From Sympetrum striolatum (Eukaryota; Arthropoda; Insecta; Odonata; Libellulidae): a stretch of DNA of 64,000 nt. The notes beneath the pieces were generated by a model, which saw nothing but the letters and a program-made list of their open reading frames with translations, was not told the origin of the DNA and searched no databases. Shown here one piece after another: positions 34,218 to 45,254 of the stretch (position 1 is its first letter; every line of letters starts with the position of its first letter). The stretch lies in contig OX388350.1 of assembly GCA_947579665.1 (NCBI GenBank), positions 43,733,433 through 43,797,432 on the forward strand, written 5' to 3'. A program made the position numbers and the translations under genes.

Positions 34218-35322
34218 TATATACCTATATAGATAGATAGATAGATAGGATACTAATTCACAGCCTAAACCACAAGCGTGATTGACTTGAAATTTTTACG
34301 GCGTATTGGCCATAACGTACAACCACCAGAAAAAATGCGATTTTGAACCTCAGTGTCATGGGTTCGATTCCAGAAGGCCCCAAAGTCGCGATTTTCCCCA
34401 TAAGTATACATGGCGGGGATTTTAGAAATTTTTTTTGAGGCACTTCCCGGTAAAGGAGAGAGTTGAAATTCCAGAGATCGCTAGAAGCCGTGCATATCCA
34501 ACGAAATTCATAAAGTTATTTTCAAATATTGTCCATGGTTCGATGCTAGGTCGGGGCAAAAATCAGCCGTTTAAAATGCATTGTGGAGATTTTTAAGATT
34601 TTTTTTGGACCCTTTCCCGATGACATGGAAACTTGAAACTCGGGACGTGGATAGGAATTATGAATAAATGTCATAATCTAATTTTATCTTTTCACTGATG
34701 GTCCTTGGTTCGATCCCAGAGGGCCATTTACATTCCTCAATGCATTTCTTATGGAGATAACGGTAACAAATTTTAGGTACTTCCCTGCATGCTATCGACT
34801 TCAAACTTTGCAAGATACAAGAACAAGTTATTAAAAATCAAACTTTGTATTCACAGCTTACAATACGTCCTAGGTTCGACACCAGGTATCTCTGCAATCA
34901 GAAGTTGATCTGATTTTTAGAGATTATTTTGAAACCTTTGCCAATAATATAGAAATTTGAAATTCGGCATATAGATAGAGATCATTAATAAATTTCAGAA
35001 ACATATTTTAGATTTCCAAGATCGTCCTTGGTTCGAATCCAGAGAGCCATTTACATTCGTGAAAATTAGAACGTCTTTTGAGGCAGTTGTAGCCAATATT
35101 TCTGCTTTAATTTTTACACATAGTTAGAGATGGTGATCTTCTAATGTGCTGCATATTAAGTTCACCAGTAAGACCCGGGTTCGATACCAGACCATGATAT
35201 TTCAGCGATTTTTAAGAAAAAATTCAATCCTTTTTTTTTCTTTTGAGGACCGTCCCGATATGATGCCGATATGAAATTAGTATTGCCGATCTGCTTGCAG
35301 TATGCAAGCTATATTTTACTCG
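34218..35322 (+). repeat. HOR unit p3 (complete)
   Basis: Begins with a GATA microsatellite (AGATAGATAGATAGATAGG). Cores at 34361, 34537, 34707, 34873, 35030 and 35178 with the same 176-170-166-157-148 spacing. Hairpin 35293-35309. Confidence 0.95.
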
Positions 35323-36465
35323 TCTATTATATATAGATGCTTCTCCGGATTCATTCATGTATATACCTATATAGATAAATAGATAGATAGGATACTAATT
35401 CACAGCCTAAACCACCAGCGTGATTGACTTGAAATTTTTACGACGTATTGGCCATAACGTGTAACCGCCAGAAAAATTGCGATTTTGATCCTCAGGGTCA
35501 TGGGTTCGATTCCAGAGGGCCCCAAAGTCGCGATTTTCTCCATAAGAATACATGGCGGGGATTTTCGAAAATTTTTTTGAGGTACTTCCCGGGGAGAGAA
35601 AGAGTTGAAACTCGAGGGATCGCTAGAAGCCGTGCGTATCCAACGAAAATCAGAAAAACATCTTAGAATATAGTCCATGGTTCGATGCTTGGTCGGGGCA
35701 AAAATCGGCCGTTTAAAATGCATTACGGCGATTTTGAAGATTTTTTTTGGATCCTTTCCCGATAACATGGATATTCGAAACTCGGCACGTGGAAAGATAT
35801 CATGAATATACTTCATAATCAAATTTTACATGTTCGCTGATGGTCCTTGGTTCGATCCCAGAGGGCCATTTGCACTTCTCAATGCATTTCTTACGGAGAC
35901 AACGGAAACAAAATTTAGGTACTTTCCGACATGCTATCAACTTCAAACTTTGCTTGATACAAGAGTAAGTCTTTACACATCAAACTCTGCATTCACAGCT
36001 TGCAATACGTCCTGGGTTCGACACCAGGTGTCTCTGAAATCAGAATTTGATCCGATTTTTAGGAATTATTTTGAAACCTTTCCCACTAAAATAGAAACTT
36101 GAAATTCGGCATATAGATAGAGATCATAAATATCTATCAGAAACATATTTTAGAATTCCACGATCGTCCTTGGTTCGAGTCCCGAGAGGCATTAACATTC
36201 GTGAAAATTAGAACGTTTTTTGAGGCAGTTATAGCCAATATTTCTGCTTGAATTTTCACACATAGTTAGAGATGGTGATCTTCTATTGGGTTTCATAGTA
36301 GGTTTACCAGTAAGACCCGGGTTCGATGCCAGACGATGAAATTTCAGCGAATTTTAAGAAAAAATTAAATCCTTTTTTTTTTCTTTTAAAGACCGTCCCG
36401 ATATGATGCCGATATGAAATTAGTATTGCCGATCTGCTTGCAGTATGCAAGCTACATTTTACTCG
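35323..36465 (+). repeat. HOR unit p4 (complete)
   Basis: Cores at 35503, 35679, 35849, 36015, 36172 and 36320, identical spacing. Hairpin 36436-36452. The unit starts with the half-palindrome directly joined to p3, without a long TA tract, so the linker is dispensable to the array. Confidence 0.95.
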
Positions 36466-36572
36466 TATATATATATATATATATATATCTATTATATATA
36501 GACGCTTCTCCGGATATCTTCTATTATATATAGACGTTTCTCCGGATATACCTATATATATATATATATATA

Positions 36573-37649
36573 GGGGATCAAAATTCTAACCATGTTCCAC
36601 AAGTGCCACCGACTTGAAATTTTTACGACGTTATGGCCATAACGTGTAACCTCCAGGAAAAAGCCGACTTTGAACCTCAGTGTCATGGGTTCGATTCCAG
36701 AAGGCCCCAAAGTCGCGATTTTCCCCATAAGAATACATGGCGGGGATTTTCGAAAATTTTTTTGAGGCACTTCCCGGAAAAGTAGAGAGTTGAAATTCGA
36801 GGGATCGCTAGATGCCGTGGATATGTAACGAAAATAAAAAAGTCATCTTCGAATATTGTCCATGGTTCGATGCTAGGTTGGGGCAAATATCGGCCGTTTA
36901 AAATGCATTGCGGCGATTTTTAAGATTTTATTCATACCATTTGCCGATGGCATGGAAACTTGAAATTCGGCATGAGGTTAGATATCATGAATATATTTCA
37001 TAATAAAATTTTACATGTTCGCTGATGGTCCTTGGTTCGATCCCAGAGGGCCCTTTGCACTTCTCTATGCATTTCTTACGGAGATAAGGGAAACAAAATT
37101 TAGGTACTTCCCGGCATGCTATCGACTTCAATCTTTGCATGATAGAAGAGCAAGACTTAATAAATCAAACTATGCATTCACAGCTATCAATGTGTCCTGG
37201 GTTCGACACCAGGTGTCTCTGCAATCAGAAGTTGTTCCGATTTTTAGGAATTATTTTGAAACCTTTCCCAATAATATAGAAACTTGAAATTTGACATATA
37301 GATTGAGATGACTAATACCTTTCAGAACAATATTTTTAATTTCCAAGATCGTCCTTGGTTCGAGTCCCGAGAGCCATTTACATTCGTGAACATTAGAGCG
37401 TCTTTTGAGGCAGTTGTAGCCCATATTTCTGCTTGAATTTTCACACATAGTTAGATATGGTGATGTTCTACTTTGGTGCATAGTAAGTTCACAGTAAAGA
37501 CCCGGGTTCGATGCCAGACGATAGAATTTCAGCGAATTTTCAGAAAAATTTCAATCCATTTTTTTCTTTTGATGGCCGTCCCGATATGATGCCGACATGA
37601 AAATAGTGTTGCCGATCTGCTTGCAGTATGCAAGCAACATTTTACTTGT
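36573..37649 (+). repeat. HOR unit p5 (complete)
   Basis: Cores at 36688, 36864, 37034, 37200, 37357 and 37505, identical spacing. Hairpin 37619-37635. The linker before it (36487-36572) has the half-palindrome duplicated and a TA run. Its A-monomer start (CATGTTCCACAAGTGCC) differs from p2-p4 and matches p6, defining a sub-family. Confidence 0.95.
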
Positions 37650-37687
37650 ACCTATATATAAGTTATACCTATATATATATATATATA

Positions 37688-38459
37688 GTGGATCAAAAGT
37701 TTTACCATGTTCCACAAGTGCCAAAGACTTGAAATTTTTACGACGTATTGGCCATAACGTGTAACCTCCAGGAAAAAGCCGACATTGAACCTCGGTGTCA
37801 TGGGTTCGATTCCAGAAGGCCCCAAAGTCCCGATTTTCTCCATAAGGATACATGGTGGCGATTTTCAAAATTTTTTTAATAATACTTCCCGGACAGGTAG
37901 AGAATCGAAATTCAAGGAGCTTAGAGATATGGTCAAGAACTATTATAAACATTAATGATTACTAATGAGAACGTCCTGGGTTCGACGCTAGGACGATGCA
38001 AAAATCCCGCATTTAAAATGCATGGGGATAGTTTTTCATTAATTTTTTTGATGCACTTACCGGAATGTAAGGAACTTTTCGCTCAGCTACAAGATATATA
38101 TTAAGAATTGGTTTAAGAAAAAAATTTCTTAAGCCCGTACTATTCCTGGGTTCGATGCCAGAGCACATTAACATTTCTCTCATAAGGAATATAAGCGAAA
38201 AGTAGGACGTCGTTTGAGGCAGTTGCAGCCAATATTTCTGCTCGAATTTTCACACATAGTTAGAGATGGTTATCTTCTATGGTTCTGCATAGTAAGTTTG
38301 ACCGGGAAGACCTGGGTTCGATGCCAGACGAATAAATTGCAGCGGAAATTAAGAATATTTTCCGTCCATTTTTTTTTCTTTTGAGGACTCACTCTATGTG
38401 ATGCCGACAAAAAACTTTTGTTATCGATGTGCTTGCAGTATGCAAGCAACATTTTACTC

Positions 38460-38462
<3 letters not shown>
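37688..38462 (+). repeat. HOR unit p6 (four-monomer, diverged terminal unit)
   Basis: Cores at 37803 (A), 37979 (B-type), 38149 (chimeric) and 38315 (F), with spacings 176, 170 and 166 bp. The third monomer starts differently from C but its distal part (GAGGCAGTTGCAGCCAATAT) is monomer E, so D and part of E were lost by an exchange that kept the phase. Hairpin 38431-38447. It is the most diverged unit and lies at the array edge, as expected for satellite ends. Confidence 0.9.

Positions 38463-38548
<86 letters not shown>
38463..38548. repeat. TA microsatellite
   Basis: About 85 bp of nearly pure alternating TA at the right end of the array, matching the shorter TA run that opens the array at 30234-30262. 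Confidence 0.95.
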
Positions 38549-38599
38549 AATCCATTACGTGGGCCATAAAAGTTTTCAGAGCTCTTTCAATAAATAAAT

Positions 38600-39275
38600 A
38601 AAAACACAAAATATTACACGGTTGATCATACAAAGTTTCCTGTATGAAGAATAACTTTTCTACAAGGTATGCGATGTTTAGGATTATCAGTGGACGTAAA
38701 CGCAGCGCGGAATTAGTAAATTACTTGAATAACTAGCAATAAAAGAATTCGACTCAATATAATAGCATCAAATACAATAGCATGAATACAATTAAAAATA
38801 TTACACGATTAAGAATAACTAAGAGGAATAACTTTTCTATAAGGACTACATCTTTTGGACTATTAGCAACACAGCTCGCATTATTGAGTTCAAAGTTAAA
38901 TAAATACACAACGAGAAAATCATACAACACTAAGATATTAAACGGTAGAGCATAGGTCGACTTTACAGAAAAAGAACAGCTATTCTTTAATAAGGATTGT
39001 CGTAAGATAATTAGCAAATGAAACCGCAACTCACATTAGTAAATTCTTGAGAAAATACATAACTAGCAACAAAGGAATATAAAAATAAATCAATAGCATT
39101 AAATACGACATAAAAAATAAAAACATAACACGATTAAAAGGAAAATAGAACAACTAATTCTCATAAAAAATAAATGTTATATCATGAGGATTCCCATATT
39201 TTGGATTATTAGCAAATGAAACCACAGTTTACAATAGTGAATTCTTGGGAAAATACATAACTAGCAGCAGATGCA
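38600..39275 (+). repeat. Second degenerate tandem array
   Basis: Blocks recur in order: ATTACACG(G/A)TT near 38615, 38801 and (as ATAACACGATTA) 39125; ATAACTTTTCTA near 38649 and 38828; ATTAGCAAATGAAACC near 39010 and 39218 with a diverged relative near 38676; AATTCTTG(A/G)GAAAATACAT and AACTAGCA near 39050 and 39250. Units are uneven (about 190-330 bp). It directly abuts the TA tract, so it may belong to the same repeat domain. Confidence 0.6.
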
Positions 39276-39289
39276 CACTCTTGATTCAC

Positions 39290-40269
39290 AGTTCGTGTTA
39301 GATTTCTCACGGTGACTACCGAACTCTTGAACGCTTATTTGCTAGTCAGCAATGAATGCGAGAGCGATAAAGAATCTCTGTGCTGAGGCGCTTCCACGCA
39401 AGAAGCACTTATACGTGCACAAAATCGTCGAAAAGTAGATTTTAAAGGAAGAAACTTCCACGAGTTTCAATTTTCGCTCTTAAAGTCAGCAGCTGAGGAG
39501 AGTAACTGAATCATCGCAAGCACGTTAAAAATTACTTTCGTTTCGTGATCGTGGATGAGTCCCGAGCCACGTGTAATAATACGAAAGGGAGCTAGAACAC
39601 CTTTCGAGGCAGGCGTACCTTTACGTGATTAATAATGTTCTTATCAGTACCGTAAGAACAATCGGTTTTTCGAACAAATTGACATCCTTTTTTATCAACA
39701 ATGATTTGGCCATTTTATCTCTCCCTTGAGATTATAAAGAGATTACTTCATAAAATGGTACAGAAATTATCAAGATTCAAACTGCAGTGGGATGTGTTAG
39801 CCTTGAAAAAAGATTATTTGGGGCAAGATGTTCCAATTTATCCAAAGAAAGACAGTATTGCATATCACTTCTGTTTCCTTAATATGTTTGTAATGGAATG
39901 GTTATGTGTTCATTTCAATGAAAGGGCTAAAGTTTCATTTGCAATTATGTTTTAAATTGAGTGCTATTTTCATTGTGGCCAACTTTCAACGAAGAAAGCT
40001 AGTTTCTCAATACAGATTTCAAATTGGAAAAACAGAAAAAGTCATTAAGTGAAAAATTGAATTCACAAGCTATGCAATGCTTTAGAGAGGGAATACAGCG
40101 TACAAGACTACCCTGAAACTGTCACAAAATTTTACACTAATCTGTTATAACTATCGGTACCTCTAATAATATTTCCCAAATTATAATCATTTGAGTCCAT
40201 AACGTAGTAGGATTCAGTAGAGTAGAATTCATAGACATAGTTATGTCTCTGAATTCAACAGTCTTTGAA
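39290..40269. other. Mixed spacer, nothing recognised
   Basis: A moderately GC-rich part (39290-39620) with a CACGTG E-box at 39568-39573 gives way to AT-rich sequence. An 84-codon + frame at 39701-39955 has no recognised family. Confidence 0.3.
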
Positions 40270-40420
40270 GGCCGGATTGATCCTAGACCCTTCAGTATTA
40301 GCTATGAATATCTTCAGACAGTAAATATGACCTGATAGCCAAGATAAGGAGTGAGGTAGTTTACGCAGCACTCCTCACTCCATTTCTATTTCTCTCCTTA
40401 ACGAATACGGCAATCAGTTG
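40270..40420 (+). repeat. Dispersed GAGGTAGTTT-type repeat, copy d
   Basis: GATAAGGAGTGAGGTAGTTT at about 40341-40360, followed by ACTCCTCACTCC, is the sense-orientation core of copies b and e. Boundaries uncertain. Confidence 0.5.
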
Positions 40421-40984
40421 GGAATGATCAAAGTGAATCCAATATTCAGAATCATTCATACCACAGTAACTTTCGTATTATCACAGACATGAAAAAAGCT
40501 GAATGGAACATAAGCTGTATACATCTCCATGTTCGTGTTTCATAAATTAAAGATATCCCGCTCGCCAGCAAACGGCAGCAGAGCGTTATTACAAATTCCC
40601 GCATTTTTAAAAGAGTACCGACAAAATAAGAACTTGAAGGCATTCGCATTTGAACCATCGCCTATCCCCCCGAGAGCCTTCCATGAAAGACTCAATAGTT
40701 CGCAGGAATGCAAACCTGTGAAAGGAGATCCATCCGAAGATGATTTGGACTCGGATTACGAAGGATTATGAAGAGCGGATTCCTTTGTAACACCCGAATC
40801 CGTCCGTTGTGGAGGCGATGGAGAGTGAAAGGTGGGCGTTTGGAAAAAAGGATTAGGAGAGGAATGAGATGGAGTAAAATCATTTAGAACGATTACAGAG
40901 AGGATACGGGGGGAACGCGTGGGGGATAAATCAACAGGGAATAAAAAGGAGGGCGAGAAAAGGGATCCTGGAGAGGGGAACATG
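40421..40984. other. Spacer with unrecognised frames
   Basis: An 80-codon + frame (40529-40771) and a 102-codon minus frame (40756-41064) are open. The latter is low-complexity and partly made of the 18-bp repeat at its N-terminal end. The stretch from 40770 on is purine-rich on the + strand. Confidence 0.3.
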
Positions 40985-41100
40985 CAAATTCTTCGAAAAC
41001 GAGTTCTTTGAAAGCAAATTCTTCTAAAACGAATTATATGAACGATCAATTCCTCGATTGACAAATTCTTCGAATGACAAATTCTTCGAAAACAAGCTGT
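40985..41100 (+). repeat. 18-bp-period repeat around AAATTCTTCGAAAAC
   Basis: AAATTCTTCGAAAACGAG, AAATTCTTCTAAAACGAA, AAATTCTTCGAATGAC and AAATTCTTCGAAAACAAG recur about every 18-36 bp. Related words in the opposite orientation (GAAGAATTC, GAGAATTCGCTTTCGAAA) occur at 41287-41340 and 41868-41910, so the minisatellite flanks the AT-rich interval between them in inverted fashion. Confidence 0.65.
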
Positions 41101-42130
41101 TGATTAATTAAAGGTTTAAAAACTGTAATAGCCGTCGACGTTCCTCACGTCCTTCACCGGTATCATTTTCGGAGGCAAACAAATTAAAACTATGAACCCC
41201 CTTGGAAGGTGGGTAGGGCATAGGCATTGCATGGTGTCAAAGAATTGATCATTATTCATTTTAATATCAATATTTCATTATTAAATTTTCGAAGAATTCA
41301 GCGTTTGAAGAACTCGCTTCCGAAAAAGTTGATTCCGAAGAATGCTTACTTATATTACTTAAGTTATTTCACTGCTATCACAAATTCGGCAAGAATTTTG
41401 TTATTATTGATATAGTCATGCATCCAGTAATTTGGTAAATTTAAAGGTATTAATTTTTTCTAAATATTCTGTAAGGAACACATCCCACCTAATAATCAAT
41501 ATGAGTTGATGGTAACACCAAAACAGATTAACATTATTCTATCCTTATAATTATATCTATTTTAGTCTGAATTTAAATTCATTTTATGAACAGAACTAAT
41601 CCATATTATCAGCTAGTATAAATATCTTTGGCTATTCTACTTTAAGGTCCACTTTTATTTACATCTTACCTTTTATAGCTATTTTTGTAGTCAAATTATT
41701 TTTTTTTTTTTTCAATGAGAAAATTCATATTGATTTATCTTTGCAAATATGCCCTTGTTTTGTTTCCGCTTCATATTTATCTCAACCTTTATTAATGTTC
41801 ATAATAACTGTATTCTACTCATTCAAGATGGAATAAATAAATTTACTTCGACTAAAAAAATAGTTTTCAAAGAATTTGTTTTTAGAGAATTCGCTTTCGA
41901 AAAATTTGACTGTAACCCCAGGGATATGTATCGGAGAATATGCGAATGATTGGGATCAGAAACGGACGCCATGCAAAGCCCCGACAGAGGAGAGGCTAAC
42001 GCTATATATATTTAGGAAGGGGTGCGTAGTCGATTCCTGAGGAAAGAAGGGTTCTCCGGAACAGAAAGGGGGCGAAATTGAGTAAAAGATAGAGTGGGGA
42101 GTGCATTCAAACAGTGGAGGGAAAGAAGCA
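41101..42130. other. AT-rich interval flanked by related short repeats
   Basis: AT-rich, with GAAGAATTC-type words at both edges (see the minisatellite at 40985). It is followed from about 41950 by a G/A-rich stretch. A 124-codon minus frame (41956-42330) is open but unrecognised. Confidence 0.3.
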
Positions 42131-42540
42131 TGCAGGGAGACGGGGAAATAGAGTAGAACTTTCGGCCTTATTTGAATCAAGCACCTCTTCACGTCCATAG
42201 ACTTTCCATGCGACGGATTCTCGGGCAAGAGGCGCATCCTGAATATTAATTCGGAATCCGTAAACAAATAAAATGTAGAATAACACGAGTGACGGGATAA
42301 ATAAAGAATTATTTTTTCTTCCATTCGCACTTAACCTCCATTTTATTAAAAATCGTCTTGTTTTAAAAAATGGCCGGAATGATGGAAAACCTCGTGGATA
42401 TTCCCAGATGATGGTGAGCTATATTCCGCGAGCTTCGTTGGGTGAAACGTGTATAACATTCCCGGGAAATGAGTTTCGTCGAATTAGTTGGCGTGAATGC
42501 CAAAGGTCTCGTCGGCAATGCAATTATCGCGGAGGGCTAA
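42131..42540. other. CpG-bearing patch 9
   Basis: Moderately CpG-rich stretch between AT-rich blocks. No repeat or frame with a recognisable product. Confidence 0.25.
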
Positions 42541-44514
42541 CGTGATTTAAAACTGTTGATATATATATAACGTTTAGTTTGTTAACAGTTATACGTACGA
42601 GGTGATAATTTGAAACAAAATAGAGGCGTCGGTTTCCGTGGATACCTTTGGGTTCGTATCTTTTCGTTGTGTGAAACTGGGAATTAGTTGGGGTATGGAA
42701 AGCATTAAATCTTCCATTTCCACAGCATAAAAGTATCCAAAATAAGAACAAAACATATAAAACCTGTAGAATACGGTTTTGACGCGAGTACTATTATAAA
42801 GCTTAACACAAGGGGATTTAATGCCCGAAGCTGAGGCCATCTTACATTTGACTTACATCACATAGTAAAACCAATCACATATTACAACACCCACTGTCGT
42901 GCATTAATTCATCTATTATAAAATGAAATATGCGACTATGATTTCCCTTTAATGAAGTAAAAACATACGAACTAGTAAAAAGAGTAAAATTGGTTACAAA
43001 AGAGTAAAATTCCTGGATGAATTATGAGCATAGAATAATGATTCCAGAGCAGAAAAACACTAGCAATGAGAATAGAGGGTAAAAACTAATAATATACTAA
43101 GTATCACCATGGGTAATAAAGGGTCTTAATTATACGGTAATCCATAATGAAAACGAAATTATTACAAATGCATACTTAAGAGCACAGTCGAAAGAAAAAA
43201 TGAGATGAATCTATTTAAAAACAAATTATATTTTAGTAATAAAACTATCTTGCTCCGAATTTGATGCATTTAATTTATCCTACTATTCCATAAACGCGTA
43301 AATTAACACAGACAGAAACTCAAATAGGAATAAAATTCTAAAACAAATGCAAACAAGAGAACCATCATAAAAAAGCTGTAAATCATTACTCGAGACGTGG
43401 ACGGTATGAAGAATTCATAGCTATACTATTCTCCTCAAAACAGCTGATGTTTTGTCAGTTCGCAAAGAACAGCCTGAATTCGGCTTCATTAACTCATACA
43501 CCTCGAATTGACTAACTGGAAAACTCTTATTCTTCGTGGCACCCACGTGAACAAACCTACAAGAATAAGGCATACTAAAGAGACTTCAGAGGGAGAAAAA
43601 CCGCTGAAAATAGCAGAAACGATATTCTTGGGATAATAATCTGCAGATCTGAGAAAAAGGAAATCCATACTGTGAAGAAATAGGGGAAAGGTAGTGCTAG
43701 AGATAACCATTACGAGGCCGTCAGAGGAAGGGGAAATAATAACAAGCTCACACTTCCTCGAGCGGGATACATTACTAGAAATGATTCTGGCTAGAATAGC
43801 ATTACACCCAGAGAGAGATATGCTAATTACTGCGATAAAATGATTACGGAGAAGTGTGGAACTCGGAAAATTGAGGTCTTGGAAGTACTCTCCAAGGGGT
43901 GTGAATTACTTGAAAGAAGCAGACGTACTTTCTTTGAGACATTAGACAATATTGAGATGAGGAAACATTGGGGAGTAGGTTTATGTTAGGGTTACGAGCG
44001 GAAAATATTACATCAGCGAGTATTTAATAATGAATTAAAACATAGAATGCATTCATTCCAGCAAAAATATAATATATCCATTATGATAATGTAAAAGATG
44101 AATGATACCGCAATATGGTCTTATGGAAATTAGGTTGATTAAATACCAAAAATGTTTGAACTAAGAATATCATACCAGTGTAATCCTCCTAACAAGTGTA
44201 CAAGATAAGGGCATCAATGGCTTTCTTTACAGTACATAAATACCATATATTCTTTAGCGGAAATTCAGCTAATTTTATGAATCTAGGACACCAGAGTTAA
44301 GTTCTTGTGAAAGAAGGAAGCTTATTCCTAGAGAACTACTTAGAAATTCCGAGAAAGCTTAAATATGTTCAGCAAATGTGAGATTGATTAGTTGAATCAT
44401 TCATAGAAATTGAATTGAATGTTGAAGACTGCGACGTTATGGGATGCAATAATGAATAAAAGCTACGATAGCAATCACATTAGATAGAGAGGAAAGAGAA
44501 AATTTTCACTTATT
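42541..44514. other. AT-rich spacer, nothing recognised
   Basis: AT-rich. A short direct repeat AAAAGAGTAAAATT occurs twice near 42978-43011. A 73-codon minus frame (43489-43710) has no recognised family. Confidence 0.35.
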
Positions 44515-44870
44515 CCTTACACATGAAGCATTCTTACTTGATACGTGAAGAGCACTAAGGAGGTTGAAGACGGTTAACAATAACCAGAAAAGCTTTCAAG
44601 AAGCGAAAGGAACTGTTTGTAATCAAAATTTATTAAGGAAATTAGGAGAAGAATAAAAAATACGGAGTTAGTAGTCAACGATTTCCCTGTTTCACACCTT
44701 CTGGATGTGAAACATAGACCAAGGGAATACTGGAGCATAATTTATTAATTAACTGAAAGATTTGAAGGCTTTTGAAATGTGAGTTTGATTTAGGGTAGAT
44801 AAACAGCTGGGTCGATAGATAAACTAACGATAACTAAGCTAGGGTGTAAGGTAGGAGGAGATAGGTATTT
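44515..44870 (+). repeat. Dispersed repeat, uninterrupted copy
   Basis: Shares ordered blocks with 56690-57260: TTACTTGATACGTGAAGAGC, AGGAAATTAGGA, CGATTTCCCTGTTTCACACC, GGATGTGAAACATA, TTATTAATTAA and GGCTTTTGAAATGTGAGTTT. At the place where the relative carries the 77-bp micro-MITE this copy is uninterrupted. Class unknown. Confidence 0.65.
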
Positions 44871-45254
44871 CATTCACAGAATAAATGGATTGATGAAATA
44901 TGATAGGGGATGGATAGCTAAGGAAAGCAAAGTTGGGATGCAATGGAAAGATAGAGGGAATACACAAAAAATGTTGCTGGGTGATAAAAAAGACGGGTCA
45001 ATAATCAGGTGATTAGATACAGGCATTAAATTAGCATATTGAAGGGAACTTGAACCAAAAAAGAAGTAGTAAACTTGTTATCTACAAACTTAGGTTCCTT
45101 AGCAATCTTAGTAAGCAACGACAGCATTGAAATCCCGCGAAAATCAAACCCAACAAAATTAGCTTCCTTTCCGGCAAAAGCCTAAAGAAGCATTCATCCA
45201 AAACAGGCCTTTGGAAATTTTTGAAATTCAACGAAGATTCGGGTATAGAAGGAG
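44871..45254. other. AT-rich spacer, nothing recognised
   Basis: No supported feature. Confidence 0.35.

Larger units (their letters stand above)
30234..38550. repeat. T-arm/B-box higher-order repeat array (8.3 kb)
   Basis: The array has 43 sites for GGTTCGANNCC-type motifs, 40 with an intact GGTTCGA core. They fall in six monomer classes distinguished by the following bases: A TTCC, B TGCT, C TCCC, D CACC, E ATCC/GTCC, F TGCC/TACC/TTCC. Order A-B-C-D-E-F repeats. In the + half, core-to-core distances are 176, 170, 166, 157 and 148 bp in every full unit. Monomers share a second block resembling ACCTTTCCCGATnnnATGGAAACTTGAAATTCGGCAT in diverged form. Each unit ends with the hairpin GCTTGCAGTATGCAAGC, then ATTTTACTCGT or ATTTTACTTGT, and in most units TA repeats. 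Two units are minus, six plus. No open frame is meaningful. I know no described family with this structure, and coding function is excluded by repetition and stops. Confidence 0.95.

Noticed and set aside
35400..35822. 140-codon minus-strand frame
   Set aside because: Lies entirely inside the higher-order repeat array; homologous stretches in other units are interrupted.
30234..38550. CRISPR-like array of regularly spaced repeats
   Set aside because: The repeated core is a short B-box motif within homologous monomers; there are no unique spacers and no cas genes, and the DNA is eukaryotic in character.
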